A stretch of DNA of 64,000 bases, taken from positions 151,861,048-151,925,047 of the forward strand of contig NC_081407.1 of assembly GCF_030272615.1 (NCBI RefSeq). The letters are read 5' to 3'. The notes below the pieces were generated by a model. That model was given only the letters and a program-made list of their open reading frames with translations, was not told where the DNA came from and did no database searches. Of this stretch, positions 42,801 to 52,357 are shown piece after piece (position 1 is the stretch's first letter; each line of letters opens with the position of its first letter). The DNA is from Cryptomeria japonica. Its lineage: Eukaryota > Streptophyta > Pinopsida > Cupressales > Cupressaceae. A program made the position numbers and the translations under genes.

Positions 42801-43901
42801 GCCTTATATGGTCTAAAGCAAGCACCTAGGGCATGGTATGAGCCCCTACATTCCCATCTTGTGAAGATTGGATTTGAGAGAACAAGTGAAGATAGCAATA
42901 TCTACCTGAAGGCTGAAGGAGATCAAATCCTGATCTGTGAGGTTTTTGTTGATGACATTATCTTTGGAGGAGATGACAAGATGAGTCGTGAGTTTGCTGA
43001 TGAGATGAAGAAAGAGTTTAAGATGTCACTCATAGGGGAGATTAAGTTCTTCATTGGACTGCAGATCTAGCAGATGGAAGATGGACTCTTTATCACTCAA
43101 TCCAAATATGTCAAAGAGGTATTGAAGACCTTTGGCATGGAAGATAGCAAACCGGTTGGTACACCGATGGTGATCGGTTGCAAATTGACAAAAGAGGATG
43201 ATTTCGCAGTAGTTGATGAGAAGGAATACCGATCAATGATTGGTAAGTTGCATTATGTAGTGCATAGCAAACAAGATATTGCACATGTAGTTGGCATTAC
43301 TGCAAGGTTCTAGAAGAGTCCCAGAGAATCCCACTTGATTGCAGTCAAGCGAATTCTTAGGTATCTAAAGGGAACAATTGACTATGGATTGTGGTACCCA
43401 TACAACAATGATTTCAATCTGAAAGTGTTCACAGATGTTGATTGGGCAGGTAATCTAGATGACCAGAAAAGCACAACCAATGGTGCATTCTTTCTCGGTG
43501 GTAGACTGGTCTCATTAATGAGTAAAAAGTAGAGTTGTATCTCTCAATCTATAGCGGAAGCGGAGTATGTTGTAGCTTTCATGAACTACACTCAGACAAT
43601 TTGGATGAAGCATGTACTGGAAGGCTTCAAGATCCCTATATCTGAACCGGTAAGTATATTCTGTGATAACATAAGTGCTATCAATATATCAAAGAATCCG
43701 GTTTTACATTCTAGAACCAAGCATTTTGAGCTTAAGTATCATTTCTTGAGGGAAAAGGTTCAGAATAAGGAGATTGCACTCGAACATGTTTCCAGTAAGG
43801 AGCAGTTAGTAGACATATTCACCAAGCCTCTCCCAAAGACTACATTTGTGCATTTGAGAGGTGAATTAGGGGTATTGCCCCTTCAGGAGGTGAAGAGGTG
43901 A
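39807..43901 (+). pseudogene. Copia B Gag-Pol polyprotein, six in-frame TAG stops
   Basis: One frame of 1365 codons with no frameshift. Gag residues 1-260; zinc knuckle CFSCNRIGHIAINC near 267; protease WIIDNGCSHHMTG near 347 (catalytic triad D-N-G at 40851-40859 instead of D-S-G); GAG-pre-integrase near 430-520; integrase with HTDLCGP, then TNQGGEF where the second catalytic Asp is Asn (41604-41606); RT near 840-1090 with [11 protein letters not shown] and F-V-D-D at 42945-42956; RNase H to the end (DIFTKPLPK). Stops at 41694, 42033, 42135, 43068, 43311 and 43530 are all TAG. At least three (in the PQQNG, RFQ and SKKQS motifs) replace a conserved Gln. The element cannot act on its own. Confidence 0.95.
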
Positions 43902-44149
43902 ACTAAAAGTAATTGTTCCACATCAGTCAGGTATTGCAAAGTCAATTTTTTGTTGATTGATGTGTTGAAGGATGCTACTCCTCAGGGGGAGCATCATGAT
44001 GGAACAAAGATGCTTGTGCCTCCACTTTGGCATTGTTGTCAAAGGGGGAGAAGGAGTGAAGCAAAAAAGATATCTGCAGCAAATGGGGGAGAAGATGTGA
44101 AGCGGAGAAGATATCTTTGTATATTGCCATTAATGCCAAAGGGGGAGAT
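43902..44149 (+). promoter_or_regulatory. Copia B 3' UTR and polypurine tract
   Basis: The untranslated stretch holds three PPT-like blocks (CTCAGGGGGAGCATC, GTCAAAGGGGGAGAAGG, AAATGGGGGAGAAG). The true PPT GCCAAAGGGGGAGAT at 44135-44149 adjoins the LTR start TGTTGGC. Confidence 0.88.
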
Positions 44150-44821
44150 TGTTGGCATTGTGTGAACTGGCATGAAGACATAATGATATTGTATGTTGTC
44201 ATTGATGTCAATATGTGACATGGTGTGAATCAGCACATGTGATAGGTGAAAAGAGAGAGGAACTGGCATATGTATGAATCGGTTTATATGCCAAAGTGAA
44301 GCGGCATGTTTGTTCAAGATGAATCGGCATGCAGTTATGGGAACCGGCACATGGAAGCATTGTGTTACTACTGATTGGTACATAGTTTCCACTTCAGGAT
44401 TTTCGGTTGGAGTATCTCAAGCCTGTGTGACTCAATTAGTGATCTTTGTGTGATGAGTTAGCAGTATAATGGAGAACAGATCGTGTTGCCATGTAAGCTC
44501 TATGCGCATGAAGGATCTTGCATGAAGAAGACTATTCCTATCTACCTAGGAATGTGCAAAGTCTGTCAAATCATGATAACGCGTGATGGGTTATCAGCTG
44601 CCATGAAATCGATGGAAAATGGATGATGGAGAATGTCTTGAGATCGATTCAAGATTGTTGCATTTAATGCAGTATGATTCAACAGTCAGGATTGAACCGC
44701 TTGAATTGCTTAACCTAACAGGTTTAGGGTTTAGGGTTTTTGCTATCGACCTGTCTATTTCTTATAAGGTCGATGTTGTGTTTCTTTCTAAGGTTGTTGG
44801 CAAAAGTTGTGAATGTGTATC
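44150..44821 (+). repeat. Copia B 3' LTR, part 1
   Basis: Matches 38132 onward. It ends in GTATC (44817-44821), the left target-site duplication of the gag-only element. Confidence 0.95.
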
Positions 44822-45909
44822 TGTAAAGCAGAAAATCGCGATCGAACCCTAGTTGCTCTCCCCTCTTCCAACTCCAAGGAGAGAGAAGGGAGATTCACTA
44901 GGGTTGATGGTTTTCACTTAAGGGAGAGACTTTACATTCAAAAGAGGGGTTGAAACCCACAAGATCCAATCCCACACAATGCAAGATTGGATGCTAAATG
45001 CATTTCAAGGGTTAAGACAGCAAGGCTATCCTCTTTTGTAAAGAATGGTGATAGAAGAATTAAGCTAGGAATGCATAGAAAGTGAGAAAGATTCACTTAT
45101 AAACTGAGTTAGGGATATAGGATGAAGCTGTGGACCTGGAATTAGTAGTAAAATGTCGATACGGCGCTGTCCTGCAAATTTGAGCAAAAGTTGTCGGGAC
45201 GATGGCGCCCGGTGCCACGGTCCTCCGAAAAATCCGCGAAACGAAGGGGGATCTGTTCGTCTTTGCACAAGGATTCCAGATCTTCAATTTCAGCCGCGTA
45301 CCTGCAACCTTGTTCTAAGGATGTTTGTATCCTTATGTGCGAAGGTATAGATGTTGTATGTTGTATGTTGTAGCATGTAGTATGTGATCTCCTCTTCAAT
45401 GGTTGAATCCTTGACTTGAATGCAACACTTAGCCTTGAATGGAGACTTGGAATGAATGCTTGAATGTTTGAATGCTTGAATGCTTGAGTATAGTTTCCAC
45501 GCTTTGTACACATATCCTCCTCATGCCAAATGAGAGAGAAAAATGTAGTTTATATACTTGTCAATTAGGGCTGATAGACTGATTTTCCCGACCTTAGGCT
45601 GACCAGGGAATGTAATTTCCAATTTGCAAACAAAAAGACCCGAGACCCCTTAGGAGACCAGGCCCAAAATAGGACCCAGGGACCAGGGCGCTGGGCGCCC
45701 TGGTCCTGAAGGACCAGGGCACTAGGCGCTCTGGTCCCACCTCCCGGGACAGCAGGGTGCAAGGAGGTTCAGGCCAAGGTGCTTGAAAAATGCAGTTTTC
45801 AGTGTCATAATCAGGTTTCGGGGTCTCCATTCAGGTTGCGTGTTGCATCGCCATTGTGAAGACCGAAATGCAGTCGAAATTGCAAGTGTCGCAATTTTAG
45901 GACGCTACA
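44822..45909 (-). repeat. Gag-only element 3' LTR
   Basis: A 1088-bp LTR. In element orientation it begins TGTAGCGTCC after the PPT and ends TGCTTTACA. It has the same length as the other LTR (51265-52352) and differs at roughly 27 sites by eye, mostly transitions, so the insertion is fairly recent. It carries two 27-bp palindromes (45680-45706 and 45711-45737) upstream of the minus-strand TATA box at 45549-45556. Confidence 0.96.
45549..45556 (-). promoter_or_regulatory. TATA box in the gag-only 3' LTR
   Basis: TATATAAA on the minus strand, identical to the copy at 51992-51999 in the 5' LTR. Confidence 0.6.
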
Positions 45910-45924
45910 TTTAGCCCCCACTTT
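45910..45924 (-). promoter_or_regulatory. Polypurine tract of the gag-only element
   Basis: Minus-strand AAAGTGGGGGCTAAA is directly followed by the LTR start TGTAGCGTCC. Confidence 0.88.
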
Positions 45925-46653
45925 AGCGGGAGTATGTATGCTCATACTTCTGGTAAAGTACAAGGAAACAATATTGAAAGACTTTCACCACGTCAAGGAG
46001 GCAAGATACACCAAGCCCCCAGTGGACTAAGGATCTTACGACTTCGATTGACAAAGTAAAAGGGAAGATCACGAGGGAGAACCATGACTGTCAGTAGTAA
46101 GGTTCCCTCACTATGAGTCATGCAAGAAAGATATCAAAAATTTTCAAGGCAAGGTTAAATTTGCCAAGAAATTTTCAAGTATCTTGAAAAGATATGAACG
46201 GGATGTATGCCCCCCTACGTTAAAGCGATCGCACACACCTCACCGGGGGTGATTGCTTTAAGGTAGTGATACATATAAGAAATGAGAAAGGAAAGGAGCA
46301 CATTATCGCAAGGATTTAGCCCCCAAGTGTGAGATAAGCCCAAGGATAATAGACACAAAACACAAAGCACAAGGTGACTTCGCTTTCCTCGGGGTCAGTA
46401 TGCTGTATGATAATTCATGTATATATATCATATGTATGTATGCATAATTGTTCTTCATTCCCCAATCAAGGAAGGTCACCTAGAAGAAGGGAACACATGT
46501 GTCTTTTGAGTCAACATGAGAGAGATCGAGAGACCTCAATGCTTTGCATCGTCCTCAAGTAAACAACACTAAGGACAACAAATAGAAGAATGAGAATAAC
46601 ATATAGAAGAAGTAACAAAAGAGAGGGGGAGAGAATCTGCTATGCTAATGTAA
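45925..46653 (-). other. Gag-only element 3' region
   Basis: Non-coding, 0.73 kb. An imperfect hairpin with arms TTAAAGCGATCGC and GGTGATTGCTTTAA spans 46222-46263. Several C-rich blocks (AGCCCCCAGT, AGCCCCCAAG) repeat the PPT core in the same sense. Confidence 0.65.
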
Positions 46654-49600
46654 CTAGTCTAGCACGTCATCTACCCCCCGATCTTGCTGATCAATATTTT
46701 GGGAAGGCAGGGAACATGCCAGAGGAGGAACATCCAACACAGCAGATGGAGCTATCACAAGATCCAAACAAGGGCTATGTTCATGTTCCAAGCCACGTTG
46801 TTCTTGTCTAGGAGCTAGGATAAGTGCTTTAGAAAATTCATTAGATAAATGGTTATCAACATCAACAAGTTCATATTCACTATCAGAAGCAAGAGGAGTA
46901 ACATTTTCATCATGCATAACATTTTCATCTATATCATCATCAAGATTTATAAAAATAGGATCTTTAACTCGCACAGGATCAAGACCATCATGCATCTTAT
47001 GTTTAGGAGATTTCGGCTCAATTTCCGGCTGAGGAGAAAATGGAATAATGCTTGTTGAAGGTGTTTTTGGAGATTGCAAAGTTTGAGCTCTAAGACAACG
47101 CTTTCGCCGGCGTTCACGTGCAGAACGATTTCGTCTAGTCTTAATAGGAAGTTGCGAAGATTGAGGAGGAGGAATGTTCTCATCCCTATCACTTGGGTGT
47201 TTAGGTTGTGGTCTCTTAGGTTGAATAATAGGAGAAGAAGAAGGTCTCTTCTCTCTATAAAAGGAAGGAGGAGGAACTGCTCCATATAAAGGAGGAATAT
47301 TTGGTTTAGGAAGGAGACCAAGTCCATCATGACGAGGAGGGATAGGTCTACTTTTAGGAAGTTTATTAGATATAGACATAGTCACATCCATAGGGATGGG
47401 TTGGGAATCTTCTTGAGGAAAGACATTAGTTTTATCTTTCAAAGGAAGAACTTCCTTCTCAAGAATGATAGGAATATCAAGTTTAGGTGTTCTAGGTTCA
47501 CTTAGAGATAGGATCATATCCGTTTTCCACTTTTGATAAGATTTGAAAAGATGATCACTTCGCGGAGGAAGAGATTGGAATTGTTTAGGCCAAAAGTAAT
47601 CAATAGGAACACTAGAAGTTCTTTCAGCTAGTTTAAAGAGACTATGATTGATAGTAACAACTTCACCATTATGGGGAAATTTCAAACACTTATGAATAGG
47701 AGAAGCAATAGCTTTCATGGAAGATAGCCAAGGATAGCCAAGCTTCACATGAAATTGTTCGGAAGATGGAATAATAGCAAAGTTCACATCAAGAGATTTG
47801 TTATGGACCTCAATAGGTAATGTAATAGAACCAATTGCAGGAGAAGAAAATGCATCAAATAGTTTCACAATCACATCTGTTCTGTCATAAATCACTTGAT
47901 TCAATTGCAAAGTAAAAAGAAATTCTTCAGTAATAACATTAATCATGCACGAAGGATCAATAAGCACTCCACGGCAAGGTGTATTCTTGACTTTTGCAAC
48001 TATGTATAAAGGACCATCAGGTGCCCTAATGGTTTCACTGGAATCAAATGTGATGGAAAGTTCTTTAGGGTTTTCTTGCTGCTCTACAAAGTTAATCACA
48101 TTCGGAGTCATAGACACAAGACCATCAGATGAGAGAGAGGAATCATTAACCTCAATTGCATTAGAGGTATGAGAAGGTAATGGATCAGTGAAAATCTGAA
48201 GATTTTGATTAGGAGGAGCTACAGATGTATTGCCTTTATCATTCACTCCAGAAACAGAAATAGTATTATTATCAATCAAATCTTGAATTTTACCCTTGAA
48301 AGAAAAACATTTTTCAGTATCATGCCCAGGCTGACGATGAAATTGACAAAAAGCTTTGTTATCAAAATAAGGTGAAGTAATCTTTGCAGGATCAATTTGT
48401 CTTATAGGAGGAAGAGTAAGCACATTTTGTTCCAATAACTTATTCATAATACTATGCAATGATTCATTCAAAGGAGTATACTTTCTTTCTTTCTTGAAAA
48501 ATTTAGAAATAGGAGGCACACCTGATGCTGCATTCACATTGTTGTTGATGATGTTTTCATTGAATTTCATGGAATCTCTGTTCGGTTTAAACTTCCCAAA
48601 TGGTTGTTGACTGCTATCACCCTTATCACTCGGAGCCATAGGATGTGATTGTTCCATTTGACTCACAGTCAGTTGATAATTGTGAAGAGTTGCACACAAC
48701 TGTTGGAAAGAAGTAAACTCAAAAAACAGAAGTTTGTCTCGAATATCTTTTTGTAAATTAGAAATAAAGATTCTTTGAATATCATTGTCAGGCACTGGAA
48801 AGGAAATTTGAGCATACAAATGCTTATATCTACCAATGAAATCAGTCACTTTTTCTTTAACACCTTGTTTACAATGCATTAAATCAATCAAAGTAACTTT
48901 AGGACTTATATTGTTTTGAAATTGTTGAATGAAAGCATTTGCAAGTTGTTCGAAAGAAGTAATAGAATAGGAAGGCAACGAGCAATACCATTGTAGGGCT
49001 TTGTCTCTTAATGTTCTAGTGAACAATTTTGCAAGCAACCTTTGGTCATAAGCAAAATCAGTACATATTGTTTGAAAAGTCTTAACATGTGTTAGAGGAT
49101 CTCCTTTACCATTATAAAGCTCCAAATGTGGGATTTCAACATGTTTAGGAGGGATAGCTCGAACGATGTCAAGAGAAAGTGGGCTCGCAACATCAAATGT
49201 GGGCACACTAAACTTAGATTGATTCATAGAGGCAATTTGTTGCTGTAAAGAAGAGACAGTTTGTGCAAGATTGTTAATGGTCGCTTCAGTCGAAGAGTTC
49301 ATATTAGACGTGTTAGATTGAGATGGAGGTGTTATGTTATTGAAAGAAGGTAGAGAGTAAGGTGGTGGGACTCTATGATAGTTAGTCATAGGAGATGATT
49401 GGACAAGGGGAACACTACAAGGAGGAATGGAAGGGTTAAATGAATTGCCCCCTTGCGTCATGTTCATTTGTGAAGATGTAATAGGAACACTCATTGAAGG
49501 AATGTATGAAGAAGTCGGATTGAATGAAGGAATAGGGTTAATTGAAGAAGAGGGATTGCCCCCATGACTAGTGATCACAGGAGGAATGTCTTGTATAGAA

Positions 49601-50082
49601 GTAGCCATTATGTTTGATGTAAAGGTAGGTACGCTAGCAATAGAAGTCATCAAAGGAATAGAATGATTGACTTGTGTAGGAGGTTGTGTATAACCCAAAT
49701 TTTCAGCACAACTCTTCATAGGCATCACATTCGAATTCACAATGTGTGAAATACCACGCAAAAGATCAATTCCATTCTTATCACTTTGAAGCATACGTTT
49801 TAGACCCTCAATTAAAGGAAGAGCTTGACTATCGGGATACTCATGAGACATCCATTGGTGAAAATCATCAAATTGGTTATCCAATTTCAAAAGTTGTTCT
49901 TCAGAAACCTCATGGAGAGTTTCTTCATCATTAGGAGGATTAAAGGAATTACCCATGTCCTCGTTAAAAAGGCTACTCAAATTAGGTTCCATCTCCTCGG
50001 TAGTTAAACCTTGGAAAGACTTAATTCTACGGCTTCGTCTAACGGGAATAGTGGAAGTAGGACTTATTGTTGTAAAACTCAT
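46654..50082 (-). CDS. Gag with protease-like domain, intact 1142-codon ORF
   Basis: The only long uninterrupted retroelement ORF in the window. Residues 1-130 include a basic RRSRRI and an acidic helical part. Residues 130-265 are Ser/Pro/Asn-rich. 266-288 look coiled-coil. 310-475 are the Retrotrans_gag core (HVEIPHLELYNGKGDP, LRDKALQWYCSLPS, FEQLANAFIQQFQ, RIFISNLQKDIRDKL). A zinc-knuckle-like CQFHRQPGHDTEKC is at 579-592. A retropepsin-like part spans 690-815, with VLIDPSCMINVI and LGYPWL; its active-site triad is D-P-S, not D-S/T-G, so cleavage activity is doubtful. From 816 the tail is Pro-rich with a strong basic run (KTRRNRSARERRRKR, 981-995), possibly a nuclear or RNA-binding signal. 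It resembles Tat-type Gag-protease. It would assemble particles and package its own RNA. Confidence 0.93.
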   Translation of the reverse strand: MSFTTISPTSTIPVRRSRRIKSFQGLTTEEMEPNLSSLFNEDMGNSFNPPNDEETLHEVSEEQLLKLDNQFDDFHQWMSHEYPDSQALPLIEGLKRMLQSDKNGIDLLRGISHIVNSNVMPMKSCAENLGYTQPPTQVNHSIPLMTSIASVPTFTSNIMATSIQDIPPVITSHGGNPSSSINPIPSFNPTSSYIPSMSVPITSSQMNMTQGGNSFNPSIPPCSVPLVQSSPMTNYHRVPPPYSLPSFNNITPPSQSNTSNMNSSTEATINNLAQTVSSLQQQIASMNQSKFSVPTFDVASPLSLDIVRAIPPKHVEIPHLELYNGKGDPLTHVKTFQTICTDFAYDQRLLAKLFTRTLRDKALQWYCSLPSYSITSFEQLANAFIQQFQNNISPKVTLIDLMHCKQGVKEKVTDFIGRYKHLYAQISFPVPDNDIQRIFISNLQKDIRDKLLFFEFTSFQQLCATLHNYQLTVSQMEQSHPMAPSDKGDSSQQPFGKFKPNRDSMKFNENIINNNVNAASGVPPISKFFKKERKYTPLNESLHSIMNKLLEQNVLTLPPIRQIDPAKITSPYFDNKAFCQFHRQPGHDTEKCFSFKGKIQDLIDNNTISVSGVNDKGNTSVAPPNQNLQIFTDPLPSHTSNAIEVNDSSLSSDGLVSMTPNVINFVEQQENPKELSITFDSSETIRAPDGPLYIVAKVKNTPCRGVLIDPSCMINVITEEFLFTLQLNQVIYDRTDVIVKLFDAFSSPAIGSITLPIEVHNKSLDVNFAIIPSSEQFHVKLGYPWLSSMKAIASPIHKCLKFPHNGEVVTINHSLFKLAERTSSVPIDYFWPKQFQSLPPRSDHLFKSYQKWKTDMILSLSEPRTPKLDIPIILEKEVLPLKDKTNVFPQEDSQPIPMDVTMSISNKLPKSRPIPPRHDGLGLLPKPNIPPLYGAVPPPSFYREKRPSSSPIIQPKRPQPKHPSDRDENIPPPQSSQLPIKTRRNRSARERRRKRCLRAQTLQSPKTPSTSIIPFSPQPEIEPKSPKHKMHDGLDPVRVKDPIFINLDDDIDENVMHDENVTPLASDSEYELVDVDNHLSNEFSKALILAPRQEQRGLEHEHSPCLDLVIAPSAVLDVPPLACSLPSQNIDQQDRGVDDVLD

Positions 50083-51243
50083 GCACTAGAAAGAGAGAGA
50101 AGATTTTGAATTTAGAGGTAGCAATTTTCAGTAAAATCAGCCAATCTTCTAGATTTAAGCTGTTAAATGCAATCACGACAGTCTCCCGAAATTTCAGAAA
50201 AAATGTCTGGGACCGTGGCGCTCGGAGTACAACACGGTCCTTACAACTTTTTTCGAAATTTGCAGGGATGAAAGGTATGATGATTTTAAAGCTAATCTGA
50301 AAAAATTGAGTGATTTTACGATTTGTAGATAGGCCAAATTAAAGTTGCAATCTCGAAATTGAACCCTACCAAGATTGTCAAAAAATGCAAAAATTTGAAT
50401 TTTGAAAAAGAGAGGGAAACCGAAATTTTGAATTTTATGATTTTAGAGGGAATGTCAAGAGCAATGCAAATTTTGAAATTTGAAAATTGACTCAATTTCA
50501 TGCAAAATTCAATTTTGAAAGCGGAAATTAAAGTTGTTGTAATTAAGCACTTAATTTCAAAAGTCACAAATTGCAAGACTTTGAATAAAGCACTGAAATT
50601 TCGAATGAATGCAAATACACTTTTCAGATTTAGGACAGTAAGAACACAATTTTGACACAAAATTTCAATTTCAATGATTTTTGAATGTTTAGAAGCCTTA
50701 ATCCAAGTAATCACAAGACCAACTTTGACTTTAATTTTGAAGGTGTTAAAATTGATAAAATCAGCCAAAATTCTGGATTTTAGCAGGAAAATACAGTAAG
50801 ATCTCGCTCCCGAAATTTCGGAAAAAATATCGGGGACGATGGCGCTCGGAGTGCACACGGTCCTCGCAACTTTTTTCCAAATTTTCAGGGATAAAAGATA
50901 TTGTGATTTTATTGCGGAATCCAAAGTTACAGCTGATTTGGAGATGTTTTGATTAGTGAAATTGTCGAACAAAGGTTGAATCAAGAGGGTTTCAAAAATT
51001 AGGGTTTTGACACTTAACCACTTAATTTTCAAAATTAAAGCATAGCTATGAATTGATAATTTGTAATAGAAGGGCAGATCTGAAACAAGCATTAACATTT
51101 AGACATTTCGCAAGTTCAATTACTAAAAAGAAAATTTAGGGTTTTTATGCAATTAACCTCTAAAATTTTGCAAAAGATCAAACATGGAAATGTAATCAAA
51201 GAATCCAATTTTCAGATCTAACTATGAATAATCAGAAAGGATG
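50083..51243 (-). promoter_or_regulatory. Gag-only element 5' leader with repeated stem-loop motif
   Basis: A long leader with two diverged copies of a block of about 90 bp (50180-50280 and 50800-50900), each holding GGCGCTCGGAG framed by GGAC and GTCC arms. The first copy can form an 8-bp stem (GGACCGTG with CACGGTCC, 50209-50240). The LTRs carry related blocks at 45196-45222 and about 51639-51666. The rest is AT-rich with no credible ORF. Confidence 0.6.
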
Positions 51244-51263
51244 TTCACGTCGGGTTCACCAAA
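51244..51263 (-). promoter_or_regulatory. Primer-binding site of the gag-only element
   Basis: On the minus strand the LTR end TTTACA is followed by TTT and TGGTGAACCCGACGTGAAC. It starts with TGG as plant primer sites do; the tRNA is not assigned. Confidence 0.75.
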
Positions 51264-51264
51264 A

Positions 51265-52352
51265 TGTAAAGCAGAAAATCGCGATCGAACCCTAGTTGCT
51301 CTCCCCTCTTCCAACTCCGAGGAGAGAGAAGGGAGATTCACAAGGGTTGATGGTTTTCACTTAAGGGAGAGACTTTACATTCAAAAGAGGGGTTGAAACC
51401 CACAAGATCCAATCCCACACAATGCAAGATTGGATGCTAAATGCATTTCAAGGGTTAAGACAGCAAGGCTATCCTCTTTTGTAAAGAATGTTGATAGAAG
51501 AATTAAGCTAGGAATGCATAGAAAGTGAGAAAGATTCACTTATAAACTGAGTTAGGGATATAGGATGAAGCTGCGGACCTGGAATTAGTAGTAAAATGTC
51601 GATATGGCACTGTCCTACAAATTTGAGCAAAAGTTGTCGGGACGATGGCGCCCGGCGCCACGGTCCTCCAAAAAATCTGCGAAACGAAGGGGGATCTGTT
51701 CGTCTCTGCACAAGGATTCCAGATCTTCAATTTCAGCCGCGTACCTGCAACCTTGTTCTAAGGATGTTTGTATCCTTATGTGCGAAGGTATAGATGTTGT
51801 ATGTTGTATGTTGTAGCATGTAGTATGTGATCTCCTCTTCAATGGTTGAATCCTTGACTTGAATGCAACACTTAGCCTTGAATGGAGACTTGGAATGAAT
51901 GCTTGAATGTTTGAATGCTTGAATGCTTGAGTATAGTTTCCATGCTTTGTACACATATCCTCCTCATGCCAAATGAGAGAGAAAAATGTAGTTTATATAC
52001 TTGTCAATTAGGGCTGATAGACTGATTTTCCCGACCTTAGGCTGACCAGGGAATGTAATTTCCAATTTGCAAACAAAAAGACCCGAGACCCCTTAGGAGA
52101 CTGGGCCCAAAATAGGACCCAGGGACCAGGGTGTTAGGCGCCATGGTCCTGGGGGACCAGGGCGCTAGGTGCTCTGGTCCCACCTCCTGGGACAGCAGGG
52201 TGCAAGGAGGTTCAGGCCAGGGTGCTTGAAAAATGCAGTTTTCAGTGTCATAATCAGGTTTCGAGGTCTCCATTCAGGTTGCGTGTTGCATCGCCATCGT
52301 GAAGACCGAAATGCAGTCGAAATTGCAAGTGTCACAATTTTAGGACGCTACA
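51265..52352 (-). repeat. Gag-only element 5' LTR
   Basis: A 1088-bp LTR, full match to 44822-45909. The palindromes at 52123-52149 and 52154-52180 are partly eroded here relative to the other LTR. Confidence 0.96.
51992..51999 (-). promoter_or_regulatory. TATA box driving the gag-only element
   Basis: Minus-strand TATATAAA in the 5' LTR, about 125-185 bp downstream (in element sense) of the twin palindromes, is the likely core promoter. Confidence 0.65.
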
Positions 52353-52357
52353 GTATC

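Larger units (their letters stand above)
44822..52352 (-). mobile_element. Gag-only LTR retrotransposon (TR-GAG-like, non-autonomous)
   Basis: 7531 bp flanked by GTATC (44817-44821 and 52353-52357), inserted in the copia B 3' LTR. Element order on the minus strand: LTR 51265-52352, PBS at about 51244-51263, a 1.18-kb leader, one intact 1142-codon ORF (46654-50082), a 0.74-kb 3' region, PPT and LTR. No RT, RNase H or integrase is present in any frame. Plant elements that keep LTRs, PBS, PPT and a gag gene but no pol are known as TR-GAG; this fits that class, with an added protease-like part. It would need enzymes from an autonomous relative, which is not in this window. Confidence 0.93.

Noticed and set aside
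44866-44890. Short inverted CTCTCCCCTCTTCC / GGAGAGAGAAGGGAG pair as a terminator
   Set aside because: It is part of the LTR end of the gag-only element, and plants do not use such hairpins as intrinsic terminators.
45065-45513. Several 60-120 codon frames in the gag-only LTR, repeated at 51508-51956
   Set aside because: They appear twice only because the LTR is duplicated. They overlap each other on both strands and have no domain.
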